From assembly GCF_001667265.1 (NCBI RefSeq), contig NZ_LZHW01000087.1:62001-126000 (forward strand): 64,000 nucleotides of DNA. The letters run 5' to 3'. The notes under the pieces are model-generated. The model did not search any database. It had not been told where the DNA came from and saw nothing but the letters and a program-made list of their open reading frames with translations. Below, piece by piece: positions 8,359 to 15,771 of the stretch. Source of the DNA: Mycobacterium sp. ACS4331 (GTDB lineage Bacteria > Actinomycetota > Actinomycetes > Mycobacteriales > Mycobacteriaceae). Positions within the stretch are counted from its first letter, which is position 1. Each line of letters begins with the position of its first letter. Position numbers and translations under genes: made by a program.

Positions 8359-9074
8359 CCACCGAAGCACCGGGGCACCGCTACTTCCCGGGTACCTACG
8401 TGGCGCCGGAGATGCCCAAGACGTCGTACCGCAGACTCGTGGTGGTCTGGGTCGCCGCGATCGCGGTCGTGACGGCGGGGCTGGTCAGCCTTTCGGGTGC
8501 ACTCGAGAAACCCCCGGCTCGCTTCGTGTGCCCGCCGGACTGCGGCGCACCGCCGATGGGCAAGCCGGTGGCGTTCAATCCACGCTTCACCGCGCCGGAC
8601 GGCGCCTTCTCGGTGTCCTACCCGCCGCCCGAGAAGGCTTATCGGGTGACCACCCAAAACGACGGTGTGACAGCCGATCTGCTCGACGGCGACGGCGGAA
8701 CACTGCGCCTGTTCAGTGTGCCCGCCGCCGGTCGGACACCGAAGCAGATCGCGACCGAGTTGGTGCGCAGGACCTTTCCCGACACCAGAACGGCGTACGA
8801 GATCCCCAACGCCATGGTCGGTTACCACCCCGGATACGGTGTGGTGGCCGACTGCTGGCCCCAGGCCATGACAGCCAACTACTCCCGCATGCGGATTCTC
8901 GTCATGGTCGCGGTCAAGAACGACCTGGCACTGGTGGCGGGCGCCGTCGGCCCGTACCACCGATTCGGCCCCGACTTCGGGCCCGGCCTGCCGTCTGCGG
9001 CCAACCTTCAGGTCGCCGTGGACATGGGCAGGTACGTCAACAGCTTCCGCTGGCGCGACGACCCACCGCGATGA
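8355..9074 (+). CDS. Membrane-anchored extracytoplasmic protein, third gene of the sedolisin operon
   Basis: This 239-residue protein starts at ATG 8355, overlapping the previous stop (ATGA). After a short cytosolic N-terminus (MTTEAPGHRYFPGTYVAPEM) comes a single hydrophobic helix (LVVVWVAAIAVVTAGLVSL, residues about 30-48). An exported domain of about 185 residues follows, containing CPPDCG and one later cysteine (ADCWPQ). Mixed beta/alpha segments such as GAFSVSYPPPEKAYRV and GTLRLFSVPAAG resemble mycobacterial type II membrane proteins of the LpqN or PsbP-like kind, but I cannot assign a family. Gene order makes a partner or substrate-adaptor role for the secreted protease plausible; this is inference. 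Confidence 0.8.
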   Translation: MTTEAPGHRYFPGTYVAPEMPKTSYRRLVVVWVAAIAVVTAGLVSLSGALEKPPARFVCPPDCGAPPMGKPVAFNPRFTAPDGAFSVSYPPPEKAYRVTTQNDGVTADLLDGDGGTLRLFSVPAAGRTPKQIATELVRRTFPDTRTAYEIPNAMVGYHPGYGVVADCWPQAMTANYSRMRILVMVAVKNDLALVAGAVGPYHRFGPDFGPGLPSAANLQVAVDMGRYVNSFRWRDDPPR

Positions 9075-9105
9075 CCGAGGCAGCCTCCTGGGGAGGCTGC
9101 CTCGG
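9075..9105. terminator. Strong bidirectional terminator hairpin
   Basis: CCGAGGCAGCCTCC (9075-9088) pairs perfectly over 14 bp with GGAGGCTGCCTCGG (9092-9105), with a three-base loop. It begins on the base after the stop codon at 9074 and lies before the convergent lipoprotein gene. Confidence 0.8.
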
Positions 9106-9129
9106 TGTCACAGTTTTCGGCTGCGTCGC

Positions 9130-9378
9130 TCAGTCGCCCGGGCCGACGTTGTCCGGGTTGATCTCGCCGGGCTGAATCGGCTTCGGCTCCAGCGAACCCT
9201 TCGTGGTGGGCACCAGGGTCTCCTCGGCGGGAGTGGTCGTGGTGGTGGTCGTGGTCGTCGTGGTGGTGGTCGGCTCTTCCTTCGACTCGCCCTGGCACCC
9301 GACAACCGCGAACATCAGACCTGCGCCGACCGCGGCCGACACGAGCGTCCTGGCGGTGACCTTTGAAACGACTGACAT
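9130..9378 (-). CDS. Small lipoprotein with a poly-threonine stretch
   Basis: This 82-residue exported lipoprotein starts at MSVVSKVTARTLVSAAVG, with AAGGGG upstream; an earlier in-frame ATG ten codons up has no support. The signal peptide ends in a lipobox FAVVGC, so the mature protein should begin with a lipidated cysteine. Directly after QGESKEEP comes a run of 13 threonines, then an acidic and proline-containing tail (EINPDNVGPGD). Threonine runs next to prolines are typical of O-mannosylated stalks in mycobacterial cell-envelope proteins. The underlying ACN repeat could vary in length between strains. No enzymatic domain is visible and the function is unknown. Confidence 0.8.
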   Translation of the reverse strand: MSVVSKVTARTLVSAAVGAGLMFAVVGCQGESKEEPTTTTTTTTTTTTTPAEETLVPTTKGSLEPKPIQPGEINPDNVGPGD

Positions 9379-9499
9379 CTGCAGCCCCTTACTCGTTACT
9401 GGGGGCACAGTGCATCCACTCAGGCCCCGACGAATATGACATTACCTGACAGCGACACCACTCACATGTGCAAACGATCCGGGCCAACCCAGCCGAGCG

Positions 9500-9525
9500 G
9501 GTTTGAACCGGCGCGGGACGGCTAT
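9500..9525 (+). promoter_or_regulatory. SigF-like promoter for the DUF6328 gene
   Basis: GGTTT (9500-9504) is followed after exactly 15 bases by GGCTAT (9520-9525), one mismatch from the SigF -10 GGGTAT. Transcription would start within a few bases of the ATG at 9535, giving almost no leader. Confidence 0.5.
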
Positions 9526-9534
9526 GCGTAGTTG

Positions 9535-10050
9535 ATGAACACCGCCACGGCGGGCACACACGGTGCGTGGAAGCATGACGAGCGGTCAGAGACGCAGACC
9601 GAGAGACTCGACCGCAACTGGGCCAGCCTCCTCCAGGAACTCCGCGTGGTGCTGACCGGGGTTCAACTGATCACGGGGTTTCTGCTGACACTGCCCTTCC
9701 AGCAGCGCTTCACGACTCTCGACACCGAGTTCCGGCAGCTCTATCTCGCGACGGTGGCATCCTCGATCGCGGCGACGGTGTTCCTCACCGCCCCAGTGGC
9801 CATGCACCGTCTGATGTTTCGCCGGCACCTGCTGCGTCACCTGGTCACGTTGTCCCATCGCCTGACCCTTGTCGGTCTACTGCTGCTGGGTGCGACGCTG
9901 GCCGGAGTGGCCGCGATGATCTTCGACGTCATCGCCGGCCGGCCCGCCGGTGTCGCCGCCGGAGTCTGCACGCTGGTCACATGGATCGTGTTGTGGGTGT
10001 TGTCACCCCTGACGGCCAGGCGCGGCACGAAAGCGGATGTGCTTCGGTGA
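9535..10050 (+). CDS. DUF6328 family membrane protein
   Basis: This 171-residue protein starts at ATG 9535; a TTG lies immediately upstream in frame. The sequence RNWASLLQELRVVLTGVQLITGFLLTLPFQQRF is split by a helix turn and is the hallmark of the DUF6328 family. Four hydrophobic segments are seen: LTGVQLITGFLLTLPF, LYLATVASSIAATVFL, LTLVGLLLLGATLAGV and GVCTLVTWIVLWVLSP. The role is unknown; homologues in actinobacteria are often general-stress genes, which agrees with the SigF-like promoter here. It is monocistronic, convergent with the GH6 gene whose stop is 20 bp away. Confidence 0.85.
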   Translation: MNTATAGTHGAWKHDERSETQTERLDRNWASLLQELRVVLTGVQLITGFLLTLPFQQRFTTLDTEFRQLYLATVASSIAATVFLTAPVAMHRLMFRRHLLRHLVTLSHRLTLVGLLLLGATLAGVAAMIFDVIAGRPAGVAAGVCTLVTWIVLWVLSPLTARRGTKADVLR

Positions 10051-10070
10051 CGCAGTCCGCGCTCGCAGCG

Positions 10071-11078
10071 TCACCGACCCGCGTTGCGCGCCAGATCAAT
10101 CGCGTACTGATTGACGAACGTGCCCGCACCGGGTTCGCCGCGGTCGCATGACCCGTCGGATTCGCCGACCCGCTTGATCCACAGATAGGCGTCGGCATGC
10201 GGACCGGCGGTGGCCGTGGTCGGCGGGGTGCCCAACGCTCGCCCCTTGGGATTGCACCAGTTGAGCGCACCGTCATGCTCCGGTCCGGCGCCGTTGCGCG
10301 AGGTGTCGATCACGTAGTGCGCGCCATTGGTGAGCCCTGAGATCGTCTCTCCGTAGCCGATCTGCTCTTCGGTCGTGTAGTAGTTCGTGACGTTGAGGCT
10401 GAACCCGCGCGCCCGGTCCACGCCGACTTCATTCAGCCTGGCGGCCATGTCCTCAGCGCTCAGCCACCGTGAGTGCCCGCCGTCGATGTACACCGCCGCC
10501 GCGGGATCCCGAGTCAGGGCGTCGACGGCATAGCGGATCAGATCGAAGCGTTCCTGCCGCTGATCGGCCGAAAGACAGTCGGCCATCGCCAGAGCGTCGG
10601 GTTCGAGGATGATCACCGCGCGCGAACCACCCAGGCCGGCCGACACGGCGTCGATCCACTGGCGGTAGCCGTCGGCCGAACCGAACCCGCCCGCGGCGTA
10701 GCTGTAGCAGTCACGATGGGGCAGGGCGTAGATCGCCAGCACCGGTGTCGCACCGACCGCATTCGCCGCGCCGACCAGCCCGCTCACCGTTCCGGTGACT
10801 GTGGACGCGGGGAATGCCTGGTCCAGCCAGTAGGCCTGCGGGGTGTTGGCGATGTAGTCGAGTTGGGGGCTCGGCGGGTTGGCCGCCTTCGCCGCGCGCG
10901 CCGCCTTGGAGATGGGGTCGACGTAGAACGTCGTACCGTCCAGCGGGTTGGCCTCGCTGGCCAGCCGGATCGTCGGCGAAGGCCCGGGTTGAGCCGGCGC
11001 CGTCACACCCACACCGACCAGGGCCGCAACGGCGACGAGGGGAGTTATCCAGCGCGCGACTGCACCATCTGAGAACAC
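10071..11078 (-). CDS. Secreted glycoside hydrolase family 6 endoglucanase
   Basis: This protein of about 335 residues hydrolyses beta-1,4-glucan with inversion. The GTG at 11078 (or the adjacent GTG at 11081) is chosen because it places a proper signal peptide at the N-terminus (ARWITPLVAVAALVGVGVTAPAQP); the frame stays open 32 codons further and no strong ribosome site marks the start. GH6 features are clear: the DCYSYAAGG loop, the catalytic aspartate in VIILEPDALAMAD, YIDGGHSRWL, LNVTNYY, DTSRNGAGP, WCNPKGRALG, and the closing AYLWIKRVGESDG. No cellulose-binding module is present. It resembles the small secreted cellulase CelA1 of mycobacteria (recalled). It is transcribed divergently from the SDR at 11162. 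Confidence 0.9.
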   Translation of the reverse strand: MFSDGAVARWITPLVAVAALVGVGVTAPAQPGPSPTIRLASEANPLDGTTFYVDPISKAARAAKAANPPSPQLDYIANTPQAYWLDQAFPASTVTGTVSGLVGAANAVGATPVLAIYALPHRDCYSYAAGGFGSADGYRQWIDAVSAGLGGSRAVIILEPDALAMADCLSADQRQERFDLIRYAVDALTRDPAAAVYIDGGHSRWLSAEDMAARLNEVGVDRARGFSLNVTNYYTTEEQIGYGETISGLTNGAHYVIDTSRNGAGPEHDGALNWCNPKGRALGTPPTTATAGPHADAYLWIKRVGESDGSCDRGEPGAGTFVNQYAIDLARNAGR

Positions 11079-11161
11079 CACCGCAAAATAACCGGGCTTA
11101 TGGCCGAATGCCAATCCGCCCCCGCCGGAATATCCGATGCGCTCGCCGCCTTGAATGCTCC

Positions 11162-11911
11162 ATGAACAATCCACTCAGCGGCAGGACCGCCCTCGTCACC
11201 GGCGCCACCGCGGGAATCGGCTACGCCATCGCCAGACAGCTGGCCGCCGCAGGCGCCGAGGTCACAGTGCATGGCCGCAACGCGGAGCGCGGGGCAAAAG
11301 CCGTGCAGGACATCGAGAATGACGGCGGCCGGGCGCTGTTCGTCGCCGCCGACCTGGCGAAGATCGACGATGTCCGCCGGCTCGCAGAGGAGGTCGGCGA
11401 CGTCGACATCCTGGTGAACAACGCGGGTGTCTATCGGTTCGCCGGCACCCTCGAGACCACCGACGCCGACTTCGATGAGCAGATCGGCATCAACCTGCGC
11501 GCACCATACCTACTGGTGCAGGAGCTGGTGCCCGGCATGCTCGAGCGCGGGGACGGCATCGTGATCAACGTCAGCACCGTGGCGGCCAGCACGCCGGCGG
11601 CCGAGGCCGGCATCTACGGCGCGGGCAAGGCCGGGCTCGAACTGCTCACCAAGCTGTGGGCCGACGAGTTCGGCGCTCAGGGGGTGCGCGTCAACGCCGT
11701 CGCACCCGGACCCACGCAGACCGAGGGCACCGCGGCGCTCGGCGATCAGCTCATCGAAGGACTGGGCCGCACAACGGCTTTGGGCCGCACCGCGACCGCC
11801 GACGAGATCGCCAACGTCGTGACGTTCCTCGCCTCCCCCGCCGCGAGCTATGTCAACGGAGCAATCCTCGCCATCGGTGGCGGCTCTCTGGCCATCCGAC
11901 CCGCGGCCTGA
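11162..11911 (+). CDS. Short-chain dehydrogenase/reductase
   Basis: This classical SDR of 249 residues starts at MNNPLSGRTALVTGATAGIG. The cofactor motif TGATAGIG lies at residues 11-18; the basic residue after the second strand (HGRNAERG) favours NADP(H). NNAG (INVLVNNAGVY region), a serine in VSTVAAS, and the catalytic Tyr-x-x-x-Lys in YGAGKAGLE are present. The fold is complete, with a C-terminal ASPAASYVNGAILAIGGG strand. The substrate is not recognisable. It is monocistronic and divergent from the cellulase, with a poor ribosome site (the start rests on family alignment). An imperfect hairpin follows the stop. Confidence 0.88.
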   Translation: MNNPLSGRTALVTGATAGIGYAIARQLAAAGAEVTVHGRNAERGAKAVQDIENDGGRALFVAADLAKIDDVRRLAEEVGDVDILVNNAGVYRFAGTLETTDADFDEQIGINLRAPYLLVQELVPGMLERGDGIVINVSTVAASTPAAEAGIYGAGKAGLELLTKLWADEFGAQGVRVNAVAPGPTQTEGTAALGDQLIEGLGRTTALGRTATADEIANVVTFLASPAASYVNGAILAIGGGSLAIRPAA

Positions 11912-11930
11912 CCCCCGCAGTCGAGGCCCA

Positions 11931-11997
11931 CCTCGCGCCGAGAACTGCCTTATTCGCAGGCCCACCTGAGGCGGTTTCACGGCAACTTTCGGCGAGG
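11931..11997. repeat. Imperfect inverted repeat with internal direct repeat
   Basis: The segment at 11931-11949 (CCTCGCGCCGAGAACTGCC) is nearly complementary to 11981-11997 (GGCAACTTTCGGCGAGG). Within and before it AGGCCCACCT occurs twice (11924-11933, 11958-11967). It may end the SDR transcript. Confidence 0.4.
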
Positions 11998-12068
11998 AAT
12001 CCCGCTGGGTGTCACCGCGGATGTGCGATGGTGAGGTCATTCGGCGTCGACGACAGGAATCGCGTGCG

Positions 12069-12497
12069 ATGAGCCAGTTGAATCCCGCTCAGACGATCAT
12101 CCGCGTGCCTGCCGACTTCGCCTGGCAGACGCCGCCCGGCGCGCCGCCCGGCTCCGTCGAGGAGGCCGTGCTGAACGGGAGTGAGACGGCCACCGGGCAG
12201 TACCTGGTCCTGATGAAATGGCACCCGGGATATTGGAGTGCGCCGCACTTCTACCGCACCGACCGACTCTGCGTGGTGCTGTCCGGTGTCTGGTGGTGCA
12301 ACAGCGGCGCGGACTTCGACCCCGCCCAGGCGGTGGCGGCACCGGCTGGGTCTTTCGTGCACCGGGTCGCGGGGACACCTCATTTCGACGGCGCCCACCA
12401 CGACGCCGCAGAACCGGCTGTCATCGCGGTCACCGGCATCGGCCCCGTCGAGCAGACCTGGGTGCACCCGACAGAGCCGCCGCTGCGGACATTCTGA
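12069..12497 (+). CDS. Cupin-fold protein
   Basis: This 142-residue small cytosolic protein starts at MSQLNPAQTIIRVPAD, with AGGAA upstream. A single beta-barrel domain is suggested by the pattern HPGYWSAPHFYRTDRLCVVLSG followed by WWCNSGADFDP, GSFVHRVAGTPHFDGA and AVIAVTGIGPVE. Histidines at HFYRTD and HRVAGTPHFD could supply cupin metal ligands, although the canonical G(X)5HXH is degenerate. It resembles DUF4437-like or stress-associated cupins often found singly in soil bacteria. Its stop is directly adjacent to the stop of the convergent ABC-F gene, with no intergenic bases. Enzymatic activity is unknown. Confidence 0.75.
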   Translation: MSQLNPAQTIIRVPADFAWQTPPGAPPGSVEEAVLNGSETATGQYLVLMKWHPGYWSAPHFYRTDRLCVVLSGVWWCNSGADFDPAQAVAAPAGSFVHRVAGTPHFDGAHHDAAEPAVIAVTGIGPVEQTWVHPTEPPLRTF

Positions 12498-14162
12498 CTA
12501 CAGGTCGGACACCTGACCCCCGTCGACCCGCCACGACCGATCCAAGCGGACGTTCTGCAGCATCCGCCGATCATGGGTCACCAGCAGCAGTGCGCCGTCG
12601 TAGGCGTCGAGCGCCTGCTCAAGCTGTTCGATCGCGGGCAGGTCGAGGTGGTTCGTCGGCTCGTCGAGCACCAGGACGTTGGTGCCGCGGGCCTGCAGCA
12701 GCGCCAGCCCGGCTCGGGTGCGCTCACCCGGGGAGAGCTCGTCCACCGAGCGCTCCACGTGGTCTGCACCGAGGCCGAACTTCGCCAGCAGTGTCCGCAC
12801 CTCGGCCGTCGACCAGGTCGGCACCTGCTGCTCGAAACGGTCGACCAGACGTCCGGGACCGGAGAACTCGGCGCGCGCCTGGTCGATCTCGCCGATGGCG
12901 ACGTTGGCGCCCAGGCTCGCCCGGCCCTCCTCGGGCTCCAGTCGGCCCAGCAGCAGCCGCAGCAGCGTCGACTTGCCCGCGCCGTTGGGCCCGGTGATCC
13001 CGATCCGCTCACCCGCATCGACTTGGAGTGAAACCGGACCAAGAACGAAATCGTCCTGTCGCACAACGGCATTGGCGAGGGTGGCCACCACCGAACTGGA
13101 TCGCGGAGCGGACCCGATGGTGAACTGCAGGGTCCACTCCTTGCGCGGTTCGGCGACCTCTTCGAGGCGCGCGATCCGGCTCTCCATCTGGCGGACCTTC
13201 TGTGCCTGCTTCTCGCTGGACTCGGTGGCGGCCCGCCGGCGGATCTTGTCGTTGTCGGGAGCCTTGCGGATCGCGTTGCGGACCCCCTGGCTCGACCACT
13301 CCCGCTGGATTCGGGCGCGGGCCACCAGATCGGCCTTCTTCTCGGCGAACTCGTCGTACTGCTCACGCCGGTGCCGACGCGCGATCTCGCGCTCCTCCAG
13401 ATAGCTCTCGTACCCGCCGCCGTAGACGGTCGTGGTGTTCTGCGCCAGATCGAGTTCGAGCACCGCGTTGACGCTGCGAGCCAGGAACTCGCGATCGTGG
13501 CTCACGAGAACCACGCCGCCCCGCAGGTCGCGGACGAACTGCTCCAGGCGTTCGAGACCGTCGAGGTCCAGGTCGTTGGTCGGCTCATCAAGCAGCACGA
13601 TGTCGAACCGCGACAGCATCAGCGCGGCCAGCCCCACCCGTGCGGCCTGCCCGCCGGACAGCGCCGTCATGGGTGTCGTCTCGGGCCGCACAGCCTCGGA
13701 GTCGAGTCCCAGATCCGCCAGCACGGCGGGCAGCCTCTCGTCGAGATCGGCCGCACCGGTGGCCAGCCAGTGGTCGAGCGCGGCGGCATACACCGTCGCC
13801 GGATCGGTGCCCGCGGGGCTCTGGTCCGGATCGGCCAGGGCAGCTGCTGCGGTCTCCATGGCCAGGGTCGCCTCGGCACATCCGGTGCGGCGGGCGATGT
13901 ACGCCGCGACCGTCTCCCCCGGCACGCGCTCGTGCTCCTGCGGAAGCCACCCGACGAACGCGTCGACCGGTGCGACGCTCACGGTGCCGTCGAGCGGTTC
14001 GAGGTCCCCGGCGAGGATCCGCAGCAGAGTGCTCTTACCCGCGCCGTTGGCGCCCACGACCCCGACCACATCGCCCGGCGCCACGGTCAGGTCGACGCCG
14101 GAGAACAGGGTGCGATGGGCGAATCCGCCGGCCACGTTCTTGGCCACGAGCGTTGCGGTCAT
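12498..14162 (-). CDS. ABC-F family ATPase (ribosome-associated, possible antibiotic-resistance type)
   Basis: This 554-residue soluble protein has two ATP-binding domains and no membrane segment. Walker A motifs are GANGAGKST (first domain) and GPNGAGKST (second). Signature motifs are LSGGQAARVGLA and LSPGERTRAGLAL, and Walker B/ABC-F motifs are VLLDEPTNDLD and LVLDEPTNHLD. Between the domains lies a charged, helical P-site tRNA interaction region (EEREIARRHRREQYDEFAEKK and on). ABC-F proteins act on the ribosome in translation control or protection against ribosome-binding antibiotics. This copy looks closer to the mycobacterial macrolide-type ABC-F than to the housekeeping EttA, but that is a judgement from memory. 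It is followed upstream on the same strand by the unknown gene at 14181-14939 with an 18-bp gap. Confidence 0.9.
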   Translation of the reverse strand: MTATLVAKNVAGGFAHRTLFSGVDLTVAPGDVVGVVGANGAGKSTLLRILAGDLEPLDGTVSVAPVDAFVGWLPQEHERVPGETVAAYIARRTGCAEATLAMETAAAALADPDQSPAGTDPATVYAAALDHWLATGAADLDERLPAVLADLGLDSEAVRPETTPMTALSGGQAARVGLAALMLSRFDIVLLDEPTNDLDLDGLERLEQFVRDLRGGVVLVSHDREFLARSVNAVLELDLAQNTTTVYGGGYESYLEEREIARRHRREQYDEFAEKKADLVARARIQREWSSQGVRNAIRKAPDNDKIRRRAATESSEKQAQKVRQMESRIARLEEVAEPRKEWTLQFTIGSAPRSSSVVATLANAVVRQDDFVLGPVSLQVDAGERIGITGPNGAGKSTLLRLLLGRLEPEEGRASLGANVAIGEIDQARAEFSGPGRLVDRFEQQVPTWSTAEVRTLLAKFGLGADHVERSVDELSPGERTRAGLALLQARGTNVLVLDEPTNHLDLPAIEQLEQALDAYDGALLLVTHDRRMLQNVRLDRSWRVDGGQVSDL

Positions 14163-14180
14163 GACCGCAATGCTCCCAGA

Positions 14181-14939
14181 TCAGCTGGGGACGGCTGCCT
14201 TCAGTGAGGCCAGCGCCGCGGTGCTGAGCCGGGTGAGCTCCTCGGCCTCGGCGGGTTCGAGCGCAGCCGCGAAAATCTCGGCCATGCGCCGGTTGGTGGC
14301 CTGCTCGACCTCGTCGTAGCGGTCCTTCTTGTCGGCGCCGTCCGCGTACGGTTCGGCCCAGCCGAACATCGCGGCGTACTGCGGTCCCTTGTTGAGCATG
14401 TGTGCCTCGATGGGCGAGATACCCGAAATGGTCAGCGCGTTGAAATGCACCGCGGCCCGCAGTTCGCGCAGCACGAACATCACCTGCAACGCCCGGGCGG
14501 GCGCATCGTCGGCCAGCGGCATCGCGCGCCATCCGGCATACAGCGGCAGGCCCGCGATGGGCGTCGCGGCGATGAGCTTCTCGCCCAACGCTGCGATCCG
14601 GTCCAGGCCTTCAGCACCGGCCAGGTACTTGCGTCCGAAGTCCGCCGCCTGCGTCCAGTACTGCTGCGCAGCACCGTCGGCTCCGCGGACCGCCACGCCC
14701 TCATCCCACAGCGCCGCCAGTCCGACCGGTTCGAAGACCGCGAACACCGCGCCGACGGTGTCACCGCTGGCGTCGCCCAGCACTCCGCCGCGACCCGCCA
14801 CATAGCCCGCCAGTGGGTTCTCGTATCCGGCGGCGACGCTCGCACCGAAGGTCTCCGGGTGCAGCATGAAGACCGCGACGGCCTCCTCCATCGCCGCGCC
14901 GGTCTCGGTGGCAGCGTCCAGCATGACGGTGTCGCTCAT
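14181..14939 (-). CDS. EvbL/SCO6745-like protein of unknown function
   Basis: This 252-residue soluble, almost all-helical, alanine-rich protein starts at MSDTVMLDAATETGAAMEEAV. Features of the SCO6745-type family are seen: an early EEAVAVFMLHPETF segment (members typically have a conserved ALEPVH or similar there), RGGVLGDASGDTVGAVFAVFEP, and the later HFNALTISGISPIEAHMLNKG, which is a strong family mark. The carboxy-terminal half is helical with many acidic residues. Family members occur throughout actinobacteria, often next to acyl-group or secondary-metabolism genes, without known reaction. It lies upstream of the ABC-F gene with an 18-bp gap and may be co-transcribed with it. Confidence 0.75.
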   Translation of the reverse strand: MSDTVMLDAATETGAAMEEAVAVFMLHPETFGASVAAGYENPLAGYVAGRGGVLGDASGDTVGAVFAVFEPVGLAALWDEGVAVRGADGAAQQYWTQAADFGRKYLAGAEGLDRIAALGEKLIAATPIAGLPLYAGWRAMPLADDAPARALQVMFVLRELRAAVHFNALTISGISPIEAHMLNKGPQYAAMFGWAEPYADGADKKDRYDEVEQATNRRMAEIFAAALEPAEAEELTRLSTAALASLKAAVPS

Positions 14940-14987
14940 CGCGGTGACTCCTCAGTGAGTAGCAGTGACCTGGGTCGCAGCCGAACC

Positions 14988-15608
14988 CTACCGACTGCCC
15001 ATATCGCCGGTCTCGGGAACGCCCTCAGCGACGGCGTACCGCAGCAGGACCACACCGTTGGGGCTGGCCGCCGGCGGTTCCAGCAGCGTGAGGTTGGTCG
15101 GAACGGCGCCGCCGTCGAACACCTTCTTTCCGGTGCCCAACACGATCGGGTGCACCCACAGGTCCAGTCGGTCGAAGAGTTTCTTGCGGAGCAGTGTCTG
15201 CACGAGGTTCAGGCTGCCGACGACCTTCACATTCTCGTGTCGGTCGCGGACCTCGCTCACGGCCCCGGCCAGATCAGCGCCCAACTGCGTCGATCCGGCC
15301 CAGGAGAGATCGGGATTGCCGCGGGAGGCCACGTACTTGGGGATGCTGTTGAACAGCGTGGCGATCTCGTTGTCGGTGCCGCCCTCCTGGTGCGGCCAGT
15401 GGGCGGCGAAGATGTCATACGTTCGCCTTCCCAGCAGGAGCGCGTCCGTGCCCTCGTACGCGGCACCGACCTGCGCGCCGCTGACCTCGTCGATCAGCGG
15501 CGCCTGCCAACCGCCGAAGGTGAACCCGTCCGGATCCTCGTCCGGGCCGCCGGGCGCCTGCCCGACGAGGTCCAGCGTGGCGAACATCTCGATATGGATC
15601 AAACCCAT
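14988..15608 (-). CDS. Dihydrofolate reductase-like (RibD C-terminal domain) protein
   Basis: This 206-residue protein starts at MGLIHIEMFATLDLVGQAPGG. The RibD_C/DHFR-like fold is supported by SLDG-type start FATLDLVGQ, LLLGRRTYDIFAAHWP (the conserved GRRTY motif), VKVVGSLNLVQTLL (nucleotide-binding strand and helix), and DRLDLWVHPIVLGTGKKVF (conserved HP-x-x-LG-x-G). These stand-alone proteins are presumed NADPH-dependent reductases acting on pterin-like or other small substrates; real substrates are unknown. It is monocistronic, divergent from the dehydratase at 15772. Confidence 0.88.
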   Translation of the reverse strand: MGLIHIEMFATLDLVGQAPGGPDEDPDGFTFGGWQAPLIDEVSGAQVGAAYEGTDALLLGRRTYDIFAAHWPHQEGGTDNEIATLFNSIPKYVASRGNPDLSWAGSTQLGADLAGAVSEVRDRHENVKVVGSLNLVQTLLRKKLFDRLDLWVHPIVLGTGKKVFDGGAVPTNLTLLEPPAASPNGVVLLRYAVAEGVPETGDMGSR

Positions 15609-15771
15609 GCGTAACTCCCGATGACTTGGTGGTATCGGGTAGACCTCCGGGCATCGGCGGACTCATCGCGACCCCGCTGACGTGCATCGGCTTTTCTGGG
15701 CTCGGTGCATGCGCGTTAGGGTGCTGGGGTCGCCCTCAGCGAATACGCCGATAGAAGAGTTGAGCAGATTC

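Noticed and set aside
9200..9300. Tandem repeat resembling a CRISPR or VNTR locus
   Set aside because: It is the triplet repeat coding for the threonine run inside the lipoprotein; no spacers are present.
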